NCBI RefSeq assembly: GCF_040395035.1
Contig: NZ_JBEBRB010000029.1
Span: 1-31,216, forward strand
Length of the DNA stretch: 31,216 nt
Direction: 5' to 3'
From: Parapedobacter lycopersici_A
Lineage (GTDB): Bacteria; Bacteroidota; Bacteroidia; Sphingobacteriales; Sphingobacteriaceae
Shown here piece after piece: positions 23,635-31,216 of the stretch (its first letter is position 1; each line of letters opens with the position of its first letter). Below the pieces are notes generated by a model that was given only the letters and a program-made list of their open reading frames with translations, had not been told where the DNA came from and ran no database searches. The position numbers and the translations under genes are program-made.

Positions 23635-24732
23635 ATGCGTGGTTTTCATTTTTCGAAATACATCCCCGACTCCCTGCCCAAGGGCAGCTTCGACGAGCTG
23701 CTGAAACTTTTTATGCAGCTGCTCCAGCATACGTCGGGCGATGCGGCGGAGGCCCTTGCCTGGCTGAATGAGCTGGACCGGCAGTATGGGCTGACCACCG
23801 ACGATTACGGCATCGGCGACTTTATCCAGGAGCTCAAAGACCGCGGGTATATCAGCGATGATCCCGGTGGAGGCGAAATCCGCATTACTGCAAAAAGCGA
23901 GCAGGCCATTCGCCAATCGGCACTGGAAGAAATTTTCGGAAAGCTCCGAAAAAGCGGCAAGGGCAATCACAACAGCAACCGATCCGGCCTTGGCGAAGAG
24001 AAAAATGCCGATCGACGCGAGTACCAGTACGGGGATTCGCTCGATCAGATTGATATGACGGCGTCGATCCACAACGCCCAGGTGAACCATGGGCTTGGCG
24101 ATTTCCGGCTTACGGAGCGCGACTTGGAAGTAGAAGAGCGGGATTATAAAACACTGACTTCCACGGTGCTGATGATTGATATTTCGCACAGCATGATCCT
24201 GTATGGCGAGGACCGCATAACACCGGCCAAGAAGGTGGCGATGGCACTGGCGGAACTGATCCGGACCCGTTACCCGAAAGACACGCTGGATATTGTGGTA
24301 TTTGGCAACGATGCCTGGCCCATTGCGTTGAAGGACCTGCCCTACCTGCAGGTGGGGCCTTACCACACCAATACGCTGGCTGGCCTGGAGCTGGCGACCG
24401 ATCTGCTGCGCCGCCGTAAGACACATAATAAGCAGATCTTTATGATTACCGATGGCAAACCCACCTGCCTGAAAGAAGGCAACCGCTATTATAAGAACAG
24501 CATGGGACTCGACCGGAAGGTGATCAACAAAACACTGAATATGGCTGCGCAGTGCAAGCGGCTGAACATCCCGATTACCACGTTTATGATTGCCCGGGAT
24601 CCTTACCTGCAGCAGTTTGTCCGCCAGTTTACCGAAACGAACGGTGGAAAGGCTTTTTACAGCTCACTGGATGGGCTTGGCGAATATATCTTTGAGGACT
24701 ACATCCGGAACCGGAGGAAAACAGTGCGGTAG
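23635..24732 (+). CDS. von Willebrand factor A (vWA) domain protein
   Basis: A 365-residue cytoplasmic protein with a C-terminal vWA domain (about 170-350). The metal-ion-dependent adhesion site is intact: D182-I-S-H-S186 in VLMIDISHSM, and the later acidic element IFMITDGKPT. The N-terminal half has a helical region (about 15-110) and a charged, low-complexity linker (about 105-130; KSGKGNHNSNRSGLGEEKN). vWA proteins of this kind act with MoxR-type AAA+ ATPases as substrate adaptors or scaffolds in metal insertion or protein remodelling, and exactly such an ATPase gene follows after 49 bases. The target is unknown. No signal peptide or membrane helix. Confidence 0.9.
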   Translation: MRGFHFSKYIPDSLPKGSFDELLKLFMQLLQHTSGDAAEALAWLNELDRQYGLTTDDYGIGDFIQELKDRGYISDDPGGGEIRITAKSEQAIRQSALEEIFGKLRKSGKGNHNSNRSGLGEEKNADRREYQYGDSLDQIDMTASIHNAQVNHGLGDFRLTERDLEVEERDYKTLTSTVLMIDISHSMILYGEDRITPAKKVAMALAELIRTRYPKDTLDIVVFGNDAWPIALKDLPYLQVGPYHTNTLAGLELATDLLRRRKTHNKQIFMITDGKPTCLKEGNRYYKNSMGLDRKVINKTLNMAAQCKRLNIPITTFMIARDPYLQQFVRQFTETNGGKAFYSSLDGLGEYIFEDYIRNRRKTVR

Positions 24733-24781
24733 CACTTGCTTAGGGACCATTAAATAAAATGAAATAGCACGATCATCATAC

Positions 24782-26269
24782 ATGACCGAAATAACGACAC
24801 TAAAAGAGCTTAAAAAATCCGGCTACCAATACCGGACGGTAAAAGAAGAACTGCGCACGAACCTAATCAACAGGCTTCGGGATAAGAAAGCCGAATTTGC
24901 AGGCATTATTGGTTACGATGAAACGGTGATTCCGGAACTGGAAACCGCTATCCTTTCGCGGCACAACATCCTGCTGCTTGGCCTGCGTGGACAGGCCAAA
25001 ACCCGCATTGCCCGGCTGATGGTGTACCTGCTGGATGAATATGTACCCTATGTGGCCGGCAGTGAACTGTTTGACGATCCGCTGCACCCCATATCGTGGT
25101 ATGCCCGCAATGAAATAGAAACGAAGGGCGACGATACGCCCATCGCTTGGTTGCATCGTTCGGAACGGTATACCGAAAAACTGGCTACGCCCGATGTAAC
25201 CGTAGCCGATCTGGTGGGCGACGTGGACCCGATTAAGGCGGCTACCCTCAAACTGACCTATAATGACGAGCGGGTGATCCATTTCGGACTCATTCCCCGG
25301 GCACACCGTGGTATTTTCGTGATCAATGAGCTGCCCGACCTGCAGGCGCGCATCCAGGTAGCCCTGTTTAACATGCTGCAGGAAAAAGACATTCAGATCC
25401 GCGGCTTTAAGCTCCGGCTGCCGCTTGACATCCAGTTTGTTTTTACGGCCAACCCCGAGGACTATACCAACCGCGGGTCCATCGTTACCCCCCTCAAAGA
25501 TCGCATCGAAAGCCAGATTTTAACACATTATCCAAAAACCATTGATATTGCGCGGAAGATTACCTTCCAGGAGGCGCGGATTACTCCCGAGCAGCGGGAA
25601 GCCATTGAGGTAGACGGGTTGTTGAAAGACCTGGTGGAACAGGTGGCATTTGAGGCGCGCGACAGCGAATTTATTGATCAGAAATCCGGCGTATCCGCCC
25701 GGCTGACCATCTCTGCATATGAAAATCTGGTAAGCGCCGCCGAACGGCGTATGTTTGTCGCGGGCCAGAAAAAGACGGTCGCCCGGCTGTCGGATTTTAT
25801 CGGCATTATCCCGGCTATAACCGGTAAAATCGAACTCGTTTATGAGGGTGAGCTGGAAGGCCCGGTGCATGTGGCCCACCGATTGATCGGCGGTGCCATC
25901 AAAACGCTGTTTACCCAGTATTTCCCCCATCCTGAAAAAGCCAAGAAAGCAAAGACCGACAGCCCGTATGAATCGATTATCGAATGGTTTAACCTCGGCC
26001 AGCGGCTGGAGCTTACCGATGAACTGACAGACAGCCAGTACAAAAAGGCACTGATGGAGGTGCCCGACCTGAATGGATTGGTGAAGCAGCTGCATCCCAA
26101 ACTGGCCGAAAGCCAGCGGCTGCTGCTCATGGAGTTTGTGCTCCATGGGCTGGCCGAATATTCCCAGCTGAACAAGACGTACCTGCATGGGGGCATTAGT
26201 TTTTCCGACATGTTTAACAGCCTGTTCGACGGGGATTTTGACGATGATGAGGGGTTTGACGACGAATAG
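24782..26269 (+). CDS. MoxR-type AAA+ ATPase (magnesium-chelatase-like)
   Basis: A 495-residue AAA+ ATPase. Walker A is GLRGQAKT (67-74), Walker B GIFVINE (177-183; Asn-Glu where many AAA+ have Asp-Glu) and sensor 1 FTANPED (221-227). A helical lid and a C-terminal domain of about 180 residues follow, ending in an acidic tail DGDFDDDEGFDDE. The arrangement resembles MoxR/ChlI ATPases that work as chaperones with a vWA partner, and the upstream gene is a vWA protein on the same strand with a 49-base gap. ATP hydrolysis is expected to drive remodelling or cofactor loading of an unknown client. The MoxR subfamily could not be fixed by eye. Confidence 0.9.
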   Translation: MTEITTLKELKKSGYQYRTVKEELRTNLINRLRDKKAEFAGIIGYDETVIPELETAILSRHNILLLGLRGQAKTRIARLMVYLLDEYVPYVAGSELFDDPLHPISWYARNEIETKGDDTPIAWLHRSERYTEKLATPDVTVADLVGDVDPIKAATLKLTYNDERVIHFGLIPRAHRGIFVINELPDLQARIQVALFNMLQEKDIQIRGFKLRLPLDIQFVFTANPEDYTNRGSIVTPLKDRIESQILTHYPKTIDIARKITFQEARITPEQREAIEVDGLLKDLVEQVAFEARDSEFIDQKSGVSARLTISAYENLVSAAERRMFVAGQKKTVARLSDFIGIIPAITGKIELVYEGELEGPVHVAHRLIGGAIKTLFTQYFPHPEKAKKAKTDSPYESIIEWFNLGQRLELTDELTDSQYKKALMEVPDLNGLVKQLHPKLAESQRLLLMEFVLHGLAEYSQLNKTYLHGGISFSDMFNSLFDGDFDDDEGFDDE

Positions 26270-26412
26270 CGCCTTCCCGGCTAACGGACAGCGCGCGGGC
26301 TTACGGCACATTGCATCGTATGCATTTGTTTGTCGTGATAGGGTTGCGGAAGCAATTGGAATGTCTCTGCTGGCAGGCCGCATGCAGGCCATAGACTATA
26401 GCAAAAAGAAAA

Positions 26413-27486
26413 ATGACGATATACGAACAACCCCTGCGGGAATTTACTGAGCAGGTATTTAAAGCCATCGGCTGCAGCGAGACGCACGCCAGGCTGGCTG
26501 CCGATGTACTCCTTTCAGCCGATCTGCGCGGCATCGATTCGCATGGTGTAGCACGCCTCAGCGGCTACGTGCGCCTCTGGGAGCAACACCGGATCAATGC
26601 AACGCCCGATATCCGGGTAGTGCACGAAACACCGACTACCGCAACGGTTGATGGCGATCGCGGCCTGGGGCTGGTTGTTGCGCCGTATGCGATGGAAGTT
26701 GCGCTGGAAAAAGCACGGCAGTACGGCTCGGGCTGGGTGGCCATCCGCAATTCAAACCATTTCGGCATCGCCGCGTACCACGCGCTCCGGGCCGTGGCCG
26801 AAGATATGATCGGTTACGCGATGACCAACGCCAGTCCGCTTGTAGCCCCTACCTTCTCGTCGGAACGCATGCTCGGCACCAACCCGATGTGTTATGCATT
26901 TCCGACCGGGCAACACCCACCGATGGTGGTGGATATGGCCACGGCGGCGGCCGCAAATGGTAAACTGGAGGTCGCCGAACGTGCCGGCAAGACCATTCCC
27001 GAAGGGTGGGTGCTCGATGCGGCGGGTGGGCCGACGACCGACCCTACCGCGCTTAAGCAGGGCGGTGTGCTGCTGCCCCTAGGGAGCGATTATGCGCACG
27101 GCAGCCACAAAGGATTTGGGCTGTCAGCCACCGTGGACATCCTCTCGGGCGTGCTTTCGGGGGCTAATTACGGGCCATGGGTGCCGCCATTTGTGGCGTT
27201 CCTTCAGCCCGCGCCGGATGAACCCGGTCTGGGTATCGGCCATTTCGTGGGCGCCATGCGGGTGGACGGATTCCGCCCTGTGGAAGATTTTAAGCGGCAC
27301 ATGGATCAGTGGATCGAACGGTTTAAGGAAGCCCGGCGCATTGATGCGCAGCAGCACGTGGTGATTCCGGGGGAACCCGAAGACCTGGCGGTGGCTGAGC
27401 GTCGGATTAATGGGATTCCATTGGCCGCTGCGGTGTGGACAGATTTGCAGCAACTCGGTGAGCGGTTTGGGATTGAAGGGTTGTAA
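26413..27486 (+). CDS. Ldh-family NAD(P)-dependent oxidoreductase (malate/L-lactate/ureidoglycolate dehydrogenase-like)
   Basis: A 357-residue cytoplasmic enzyme of the Ldh2/malate dehydrogenase family (PF02615), unrelated to Rossmann-type malate dehydrogenase. Family landmarks: D42-S-H44-G with the catalytic His, GDRGLGLVVA, SNHFGIAAYHA (nicotinamide-binding His), TNASPLVAPTFSSERMLGTNP, DMATAAAANGKLEVA and HKGFGLS. It interconverts a 2-hydroxy and a 2-oxo acid; the exact substrate (malate, lactate, ureidoglycolate, sulfolactate or similar) cannot be told from sequence. The ATG at 26413 gives the usual N-terminus. It starts 143 bases after the MoxR-type gene and is probably independent of it. 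Confidence 0.9.
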   Translation: MTIYEQPLREFTEQVFKAIGCSETHARLAADVLLSADLRGIDSHGVARLSGYVRLWEQHRINATPDIRVVHETPTTATVDGDRGLGLVVAPYAMEVALEKARQYGSGWVAIRNSNHFGIAAYHALRAVAEDMIGYAMTNASPLVAPTFSSERMLGTNPMCYAFPTGQHPPMVVDMATAAAANGKLEVAERAGKTIPEGWVLDAAGGPTTDPTALKQGGVLLPLGSDYAHGSHKGFGLSATVDILSGVLSGANYGPWVPPFVAFLQPAPDEPGLGIGHFVGAMRVDGFRPVEDFKRHMDQWIERFKEARRIDAQQHVVIPGEPEDLAVAERRINGIPLAAAVWTDLQQLGERFGIEGL

Positions 27487-27545
27487 TGCGTCCAGATGGA
27501 CCGGGTAAGCCGCGTGGAATGCAGTAACCCCAGCGGGCTGTGCTG

Positions 27546-29252
27546 CTATTGCCCCCGCTGTGCCGCACGGAGCAACCGTTCCTCATCCTTCTGGCTTAAG
27601 CCCATGCACTGTTTCACTCCCTCGAAGATTCCCTGCCAGATCATCTTGAAAAACGAGTAGGTCCGGGGCCGTTCAAAATCAATGCTGGCCGTATGGCGTT
27701 TGCCGTTGGCGTCCGGGTTACTGTCGTTGATGACCAGCTGGTTGATTAAAAAGGAGGCAAGCTTCTGCGTCGCCCGTTCACCGGATTCATCCTTGGCTTT
27801 CAGCACATTCAGTTTCAGGTTACGGTAGTCGAACTGCTGCGAACCGCTCGTCCGGTAATTATTCGCCCGCATGTCAAAATTCAACCCCTGGATATCGGCG
27901 CTTGCAATCTCGGCAGGCATCAACGGTGTGAGTACGTGGTTGAATAGCCGCCCGTCCATTGGCCCGAGGCGCACCTGATACCGATGCCCGCCCGCCTCAT
28001 CCAGCAGGTCAAAATCAAACCGCACCGACAATTCGCCGGCGTTCATCAGCTTCGCGTTTACATCGAGCACCATGTTCCGGTTTTCGGCCAGTGCGAGCGA
28101 ATCGTTGGTTACGTTACGGATCACGCCCTGGATATGGTCGAACGTCACTTTGCTTTCCTCCCGGCTTTTTTCACCCAATTGAGCAAAGCTCACGTCCAGG
28201 TCGTTTACCACGATCGAATCAATAGCCACCGGCTGTTTGAGGTTGAGCAGGTGCTGGTGTGGTGCGCGGCCGATTTTATTTTCAATCGGCTCCGGATAAA
28301 ATAAATCCTTCGACACGGCGATGGTGCCACCGCTGTCGATGTGCAACGTGCCCGCGGCGATTGTTTGGTCGGTTATCCACCGGGGCAGGTTAATATCCGA
28401 CAGCCGGATGCGGGGAATATCCATGTCCACCATGTCTTCCGCCACCTTTTTATGGCGATAAAACTCCGCCATGCTGACCAGGGGGTAATACCGCAGGCTG
28501 TCGATGGTGAGCATGCCGTCATCCGTTACCGCATGTAATCTTTTCGCGGTCAGCGTATAAAGTCCATCTGCCCGGATGAATTCCACGTCCGGCAGGTTCA
28601 TTTCAATGGTTTGGGCACCGTAGAACCGCGACGTGTCCGATTGGGAAAGCGAGTCGACGAGGAGATCACGAATATCGATATCGATGCGGGGGAGCCTTAT
28701 CCGGGTGGCGTCCTTTGTTTTTTCCAGTGCAAACCGGCCGCCATTGACCCGCATCTGCCCTATTTTTAGTTTATCTGTAAACGATGCAATACGCTGGTAT
28801 AGGTTTTTTGCCGGTTTGTCCGCAGCCGTGGTATCGTTATACGCATGATATTGGTCGGTAAGGTTAACGATCGGCGTGTCAATCGTCAGACTGCTGACGT
28901 GCAGGTCCCGGCTGAGCAGCATGCGCAACAGGCCGACACCACCCAGCTTTATGCGCTGCACCGTGACACCGTATGTGAGATCAGGTGCCCGCTGTTCTCG
29001 GTCCAGCCGGGTGTAAACGGCGGAATCCAGCGCCAGCTGGATGCGGGATAAAACCGCATTCCCCGTAATGAGCGAAAAATCAATTTCATCATACGTGATC
29101 CGGTACAGGCTGTCCGTACCGGTTAATACCGCCTCCCGCAGTTTGGTTTCTACCAGCGGTTTCCACCGTTTGCTGAGGTACCAGGCGCCGATTAATACAA
29201 GAAAGATTAGGCTGGCTGTGATGCCGATTGCCCATTTCCATATGGGTTTCAT
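27546..29252 (-). CDS. Membrane-anchored AsmA-like protein, paralogue 2
   Basis: A 568-residue protein with one N-terminal membrane helix (about 7-27, after MKPIWKW) and the same beta-rich body as the gene at 21636-23414. Shared blocks include RWKPLVETKLREAVL, DSLYRITYDEIDFSLITGNA, LTIDTPIV..YHAYNDT, LHIDSG, FDFDLLDEAG, RLGPMDGRLFNHVLTPL, DSNPDANGKRHTASI and IFEGVKQCMGLSQKDEERLL. Both paralogues lie on the minus strand, about 4.1 kb apart. Between them are only the vWA, MoxR and Ldh genes. The inverted repeat found before paralogue 1 is not repeated here. Function unknown; envelope lipid transport or assembly is inferred from the AsmA resemblance. The downstream neighbour on the right is the Rrf2 gene, separated by 163 bases. 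Confidence 0.75.
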   Translation of the reverse strand: MKPIWKWAIGITASLIFLVLIGAWYLSKRWKPLVETKLREAVLTGTDSLYRITYDEIDFSLITGNAVLSRIQLALDSAVYTRLDREQRAPDLTYGVTVQRIKLGGVGLLRMLLSRDLHVSSLTIDTPIVNLTDQYHAYNDTTAADKPAKNLYQRIASFTDKLKIGQMRVNGGRFALEKTKDATRIRLPRIDIDIRDLLVDSLSQSDTSRFYGAQTIEMNLPDVEFIRADGLYTLTAKRLHAVTDDGMLTIDSLRYYPLVSMAEFYRHKKVAEDMVDMDIPRIRLSDINLPRWITDQTIAAGTLHIDSGGTIAVSKDLFYPEPIENKIGRAPHQHLLNLKQPVAIDSIVVNDLDVSFAQLGEKSREESKVTFDHIQGVIRNVTNDSLALAENRNMVLDVNAKLMNAGELSVRFDFDLLDEAGGHRYQVRLGPMDGRLFNHVLTPLMPAEIASADIQGLNFDMRANNYRTSGSQQFDYRNLKLNVLKAKDESGERATQKLASFLINQLVINDSNPDANGKRHTASIDFERPRTYSFFKMIWQGIFEGVKQCMGLSQKDEERLLRAAQRGQ

Positions 29253-29415
29253 CAGGAGAGAAACATGGAAGATACGGGAAATGTTTGCGTGACCGTGTAT
29301 ATACCTTCATCGCAGGGCATGCTACGGGATTGTCCGCACAGGAACTGATCTTGATCTATCCACATGGATTGTTTCCCGTCGACTGGCGGATCACAATAAT
29401 ACATCGGCAAGCCGG

Positions 29416-29853
29416 TTATACTTCCAGGTTCAGGCGTTTCTCTTTATTCAGGATATCCGCGATGCTCGTATCGTTGAGAATCTGCAACATGGCGTTGCGA
29501 ACATCCACAAATGTATCGCGGATGCCACAGATCTCCTCTGACTTGCACTCATCGCAGCTGCGATAGAAGTTCAGGCTCACGCAGGGCAGCAGGGCAATGG
29601 GTCCGTCTATGAGGCGCATCACCTGCGACAGGCGGATGTCTTCCGGTGCCTTGTTCAGGCTGTAGCCGCCGCCGGCACCCTTTTTACTATATAGAATCCC
29701 CGCATTGCGCATCTCCAGCAGGATCTGCTCCAGGAATTTTTTGGGAATATTTTCTTCCTCCGCAATGCGCATAATCTGCATCGGTTCATTGCCATAATTC
29801 CGGCCCAGCACGATCAGCGCCTTGATCGCGTATTTTGTCTTTTTAGATAACAT
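29416..29853 (-). CDS. Rrf2 family transcriptional regulator
   Basis: A 145-residue repressor/sensor of the Rrf2 family. The winged helix occupies about residues 1-80 (MLSKKTKYAIKAL; IAEEENIPKKFLEQILLEMRNAGILYSKKGAGGGYSL). The C-terminal half has C91, C100, C103 and C109 (LLPCVSLNFYRSCDECKSEEICGIRD). This spacing is close to the cluster-binding cysteines of IscR/RsrR-type proteins, so an iron-sulfur cluster or thiol switch is plausible. In related Bacteroidota such a regulator is often near cysteine and sulfate-assimilation genes, as I recall, but none is in this window. It carries a GGAG sequence about 8 bases before its ATG and an operator-like repeat over its own promoter. Confidence 0.93.
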   Translation of the reverse strand: MLSKKTKYAIKALIVLGRNYGNEPMQIMRIAEEENIPKKFLEQILLEMRNAGILYSKKGAGGGYSLNKAPEDIRLSQVMRLIDGPIALLPCVSLNFYRSCDECKSEEICGIRDTFVDVRNAMLQILNDTSIADILNKEKRLNLEV

Positions 29854-29866
29854 GCACTACTCCTAT

Positions 29867-29889
29867 GTAATACGTTGATTACAAAGATA
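29867..29889 (-). promoter_or_regulatory. Promoter -7 element and overlapping inverted repeat of the Rrf2 gene
   Basis: On the minus strand the -7 element is TATCTTTG (29882-29889), a perfect TAnnTTTG match. Directly beside it, GTAAT-N6-ATTAC (29867-29882) overlaps the expected start site. An inverted repeat in this place is what one expects for an autoregulated Rrf2 repressor. Confidence 0.55.
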
Positions 29890-29975
29890 CAAATAAATTC
29901 AGTTACGTTGTAGCGTTGTGGAGCGGATGTCTGTTCTATATAAGACGTTAGTTTATTGATCGACAAAATTTTAGT

Positions 29976-29983
29976 TACCTTTG
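29976..29983 (+). promoter_or_regulatory. Promoter -7 element P1 upstream of the polysaccharide phosphatase
   Basis: TACCTTTG, a perfect TAnnTTTG match, followed by CGGC. A TTG at 29956-29958 lies 17 bases upstream as a possible -33 element. It would start a leader of about 380 bases before the phosphatase gene. Confidence 0.5.
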
Positions 29984-30005
29984 CGGCTTGAGGGGTAGCT
30001 ATTTA

Positions 30006-30158
30006 ATGAAGGAAGGTATGGGAAAGCGGATGCTGTGTCACAAGGCGCGGATGTCGCGTTTACGGTTTAGATTAAGAAAGGAAAGATGGGATGGCTGCCA
30101 GAAGAAGCCGTTGTATAGCATAAAGGTCACCTGGGAGATTTCGCAAGGTGTAGGTTGA
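30006..30158 (+). CDS. Possible 50-residue basic leader peptide
   Basis: An open frame from ATG 30006 to TGA 30156-30158, too short for usual gene finding. The predicted peptide begins MKEGMGKRMLCHKARMSRLR and has about 14 Lys/Arg in 50 residues, with no hydrophobic segment. It starts roughly 16 bases after the predicted P1 transcript start, with GAGGGG about 12 bases before the ATG. It has no family I recognise and its codon choice is unremarkable. It could be a leader peptide, a small nucleic-acid-binding protein or a chance frame in an untranslated leader. The last is quite possible. Confidence 0.22.
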   Translation: MKEGMGKRMLCHKARMSRLRFRLRKERWDGCQKKPLYSIKVTWEISQGVG

Positions 30159-30183
30159 TGCACTACCGTTGTGGCGAAAAATC
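30137..30183 (+). ncRNA. Candidate leader stem-loop upstream of the polysaccharide phosphatase
   Basis: GATTTCGC (30137-30144) pairs with GCGAAAAATC (30174-30183; two extra A), enclosing a second hairpin GTAG/CTAC (30150-30153 with 30063-type arm at 30163-30166). It overlaps the end of the 50-codon frame. A structured leader or attenuator is possible. No riboswitch class was recognised. Confidence 0.25.
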
Positions 30184-30201
30184 CAAGTGACGAGTTTTGC
30201 T

Positions 30202-30209
30202 TACTTTTG
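30202..30209 (+). promoter_or_regulatory. Promoter -7 element P2 upstream of the polysaccharide phosphatase
   Basis: TACTTTTG, a perfect TAnnTTTG match, again followed by CGGC as at P1. No good -33 element at standard spacing. The remaining leader to 30371 contains small hairpins, including ATGCC-N4-GGCAT (near 30222) and GATAA-N4-TTATC (near 30301). Confidence 0.45.
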
Positions 30210-30370
30210 CGGCCAAAGTAAGATGCCCCGCGGCATAGGAGCGAAACTACCCATAAGTAGGTAATTAGCCCTCAAAAGCAGAAAAATAATAACCCTAATG
30301 AGATAAATCCTTATCTTGGTATATTATTTGATTACAAACGACAGAGACTAAACAAACACGATTAAATTGA

Positions 30371-31150
30371 ATGGGAATATTTCTATTTGGAAGTAAGAAG
30401 AAGCTGGTGCAGTTCCCGATCGGTGAGTTATTGAAAACCGATATGCACTCCCACATTCTTCCTGGTGTTGATGATGGCTCACCCGATGTGGCAACTTCGC
30501 TGCAGTTAATGCGTGGCTTAGCTGAAATGGGGTACGATACCTTGATTGCCACCCCCCACGTCATGGCCGATATCCATCGTAACGACAAGCATACCATACA
30601 GCATGCTTACGAGCAATTAAAGCAGGCCGCCGAGACCGATCCAACATTGCCCAAGCTTCGTTTTGCGGCTGAATTTATGATGGACGAAGGGTTTGGACAC
30701 TTGGTAAAACAGGATGCGTTGATTCCCCTTGCGGGCGATCAGTATCTATTGGTAGAAACCCCTTATCTTCACCGGCCATTAAACTTGGAAACCTATATTT
30801 TTAATTTACGGGCTATAGGATATACACCGGTCTTAGCCCACCCCGAGCGGTATCATTACCTGTTTGATAAGCCCGAGGAATACGAGCGACTTAAAGAACT
30901 AGGCTGTTTGTTTCAGGTGAATCTGCTGTCGTTAATGGGCTATTATGGTAAATCAGAAAAGCACGCAGCAGAATGGTTGTTGGAGGAAGGACTGGTGGAT
31001 CTGTTGGGTACGGATCTGCATCATGAGAAGCATTTGAAACGGTTGCTTAATTTCACCATAGATCAAAAACTAGTTAAATTGTTGGAGCACGGTGCTTTTC
31101 TAAATCGACAACTCATTGCGACGACTGCTGTGAACCTTTTTGGCACGTAG
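30371..31150 (+). CDS. CpsB/CapC-family tyrosine-protein phosphatase (PHP domain)
   Basis: A 259-residue metal-dependent phosphatase of the PHP superfamily that removes phosphate from bacterial tyrosine kinases controlling capsule or exopolysaccharide export. Metal ligands are visible: D24-M-H26-S-H28 with GVDDGS, H63 in ATPHV, the Glu of LLVETPY, AHPERYHY and the C-terminal GTDLHH. There is no signal peptide, in line with a cytoplasmic role. It is AT-richer than most genes in the window. Such genes usually open or sit beside Wza/Wzc-type export operons. The window ends 66 bases after the stop codon, so the expected partners are not visible. The leader carries two promoter-like elements. Confidence 0.92.
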   Translation: MGIFLFGSKKKLVQFPIGELLKTDMHSHILPGVDDGSPDVATSLQLMRGLAEMGYDTLIATPHVMADIHRNDKHTIQHAYEQLKQAAETDPTLPKLRFAAEFMMDEGFGHLVKQDALIPLAGDQYLLVETPYLHRPLNLETYIFNLRAIGYTPVLAHPERYHYLFDKPEEYERLKELGCLFQVNLLSLMGYYGKSEKHAAEWLLEEGLVDLLGTDLHHEKHLKRLLNFTIDQKLVKLLEHGAFLNRQLIATTAVNLFGT

Positions 31151-31216
31151 GTTGTTTTAGGTGTTGGATTCTTTAGTGGAATGTTTATTTTTGCTGCCGT
31201 TTATAATTATTGACCT
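31151..31216. other. Right edge, no feature seen
   Basis: 66 bases of AT-rich sequence after the phosphatase stop codon. No hairpin terminator or start of a gene can be supported before the window ends. Confidence 0.5.

Overview
The window reads as chromosomal DNA of a moderately GC-rich Bacteroidota bacterium, most likely of the Sphingobacteriia/Chitinophagia type. Evidence: a SusC/SusD outer-membrane pair, a 'putative porin' next to purine nucleoside phosphorylase, start codons mostly without Shine-Dalgarno motifs, promoter -7 elements of the Bacteroidota form TAnnTTTG, and several protein families found mainly in this phylum. The genus cannot be named from the sequence. No insertion sequence, phage gene or CRISPR array was seen.

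Layout. (1) 85-3836, plus strand: rsgA, punA and a porin in one tight operon. (2) 3903-6675, minus strand: a stand-alone cytochrome c oxidase subunit I gene followed by a TfoX-N protein and a SnoaL-like protein. Facing it at 6931 is a Crp/Fnr regulator with four clustered N-terminal cysteines. The shared AT-rich intergenic region holds three evenly spaced palindromes. (3) 7748-7822: tRNA-Val(UAC) with its own -7 element and a shared terminator. (4) 8063-9944: an XRE-DUF4870 membrane regulator and a secreted serine hydrolase, both visibly more AT-rich than their surroundings. (5) 10027-12461, minus strand: a DUF2231-Rieske fusion, a DUF389 membrane protein and a 52-residue membrane protein. (6) 12690-18670, plus strand: SusC, SusD and a calcineurin-like phosphoesterase in one operon with a strong terminator, probably an uptake system for a phosphorylated substrate. 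(7) 18829-21489, plus strand: lspA, a low-molecular-weight protein tyrosine phosphatase, a conserved hypothetical protein and a periplasmic cyclophilin. (8) 21636-29252: two large paralogous membrane-anchored AsmA-like proteins (minus strand) bracketing a plus-strand vWA protein, a MoxR-type AAA+ ATPase and an Ldh-family dehydrogenase. (9) 29416-29853: an Rrf2 regulator with an operator-like inverted repeat over its own start site. (10) 29854-31216: a long leader with two promoter-like elements, a possible 50-residue basic peptide and a stem-loop, then a CpsB/CapC-type PHP phosphatase. That last gene is probably the first of a surface-polysaccharide locus running off the right edge.

Most genes are housekeeping or envelope functions. 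The parts most worth a second look are the Cys-rich regulator with a solitary oxidase subunit, the SusCD-phosphoesterase operon, the duplicated AsmA-like proteins around the vWA/MoxR pair, and the unexplained leader upstream of the polysaccharide phosphatase. Functions are assigned from motifs read by eye. No database search was run.
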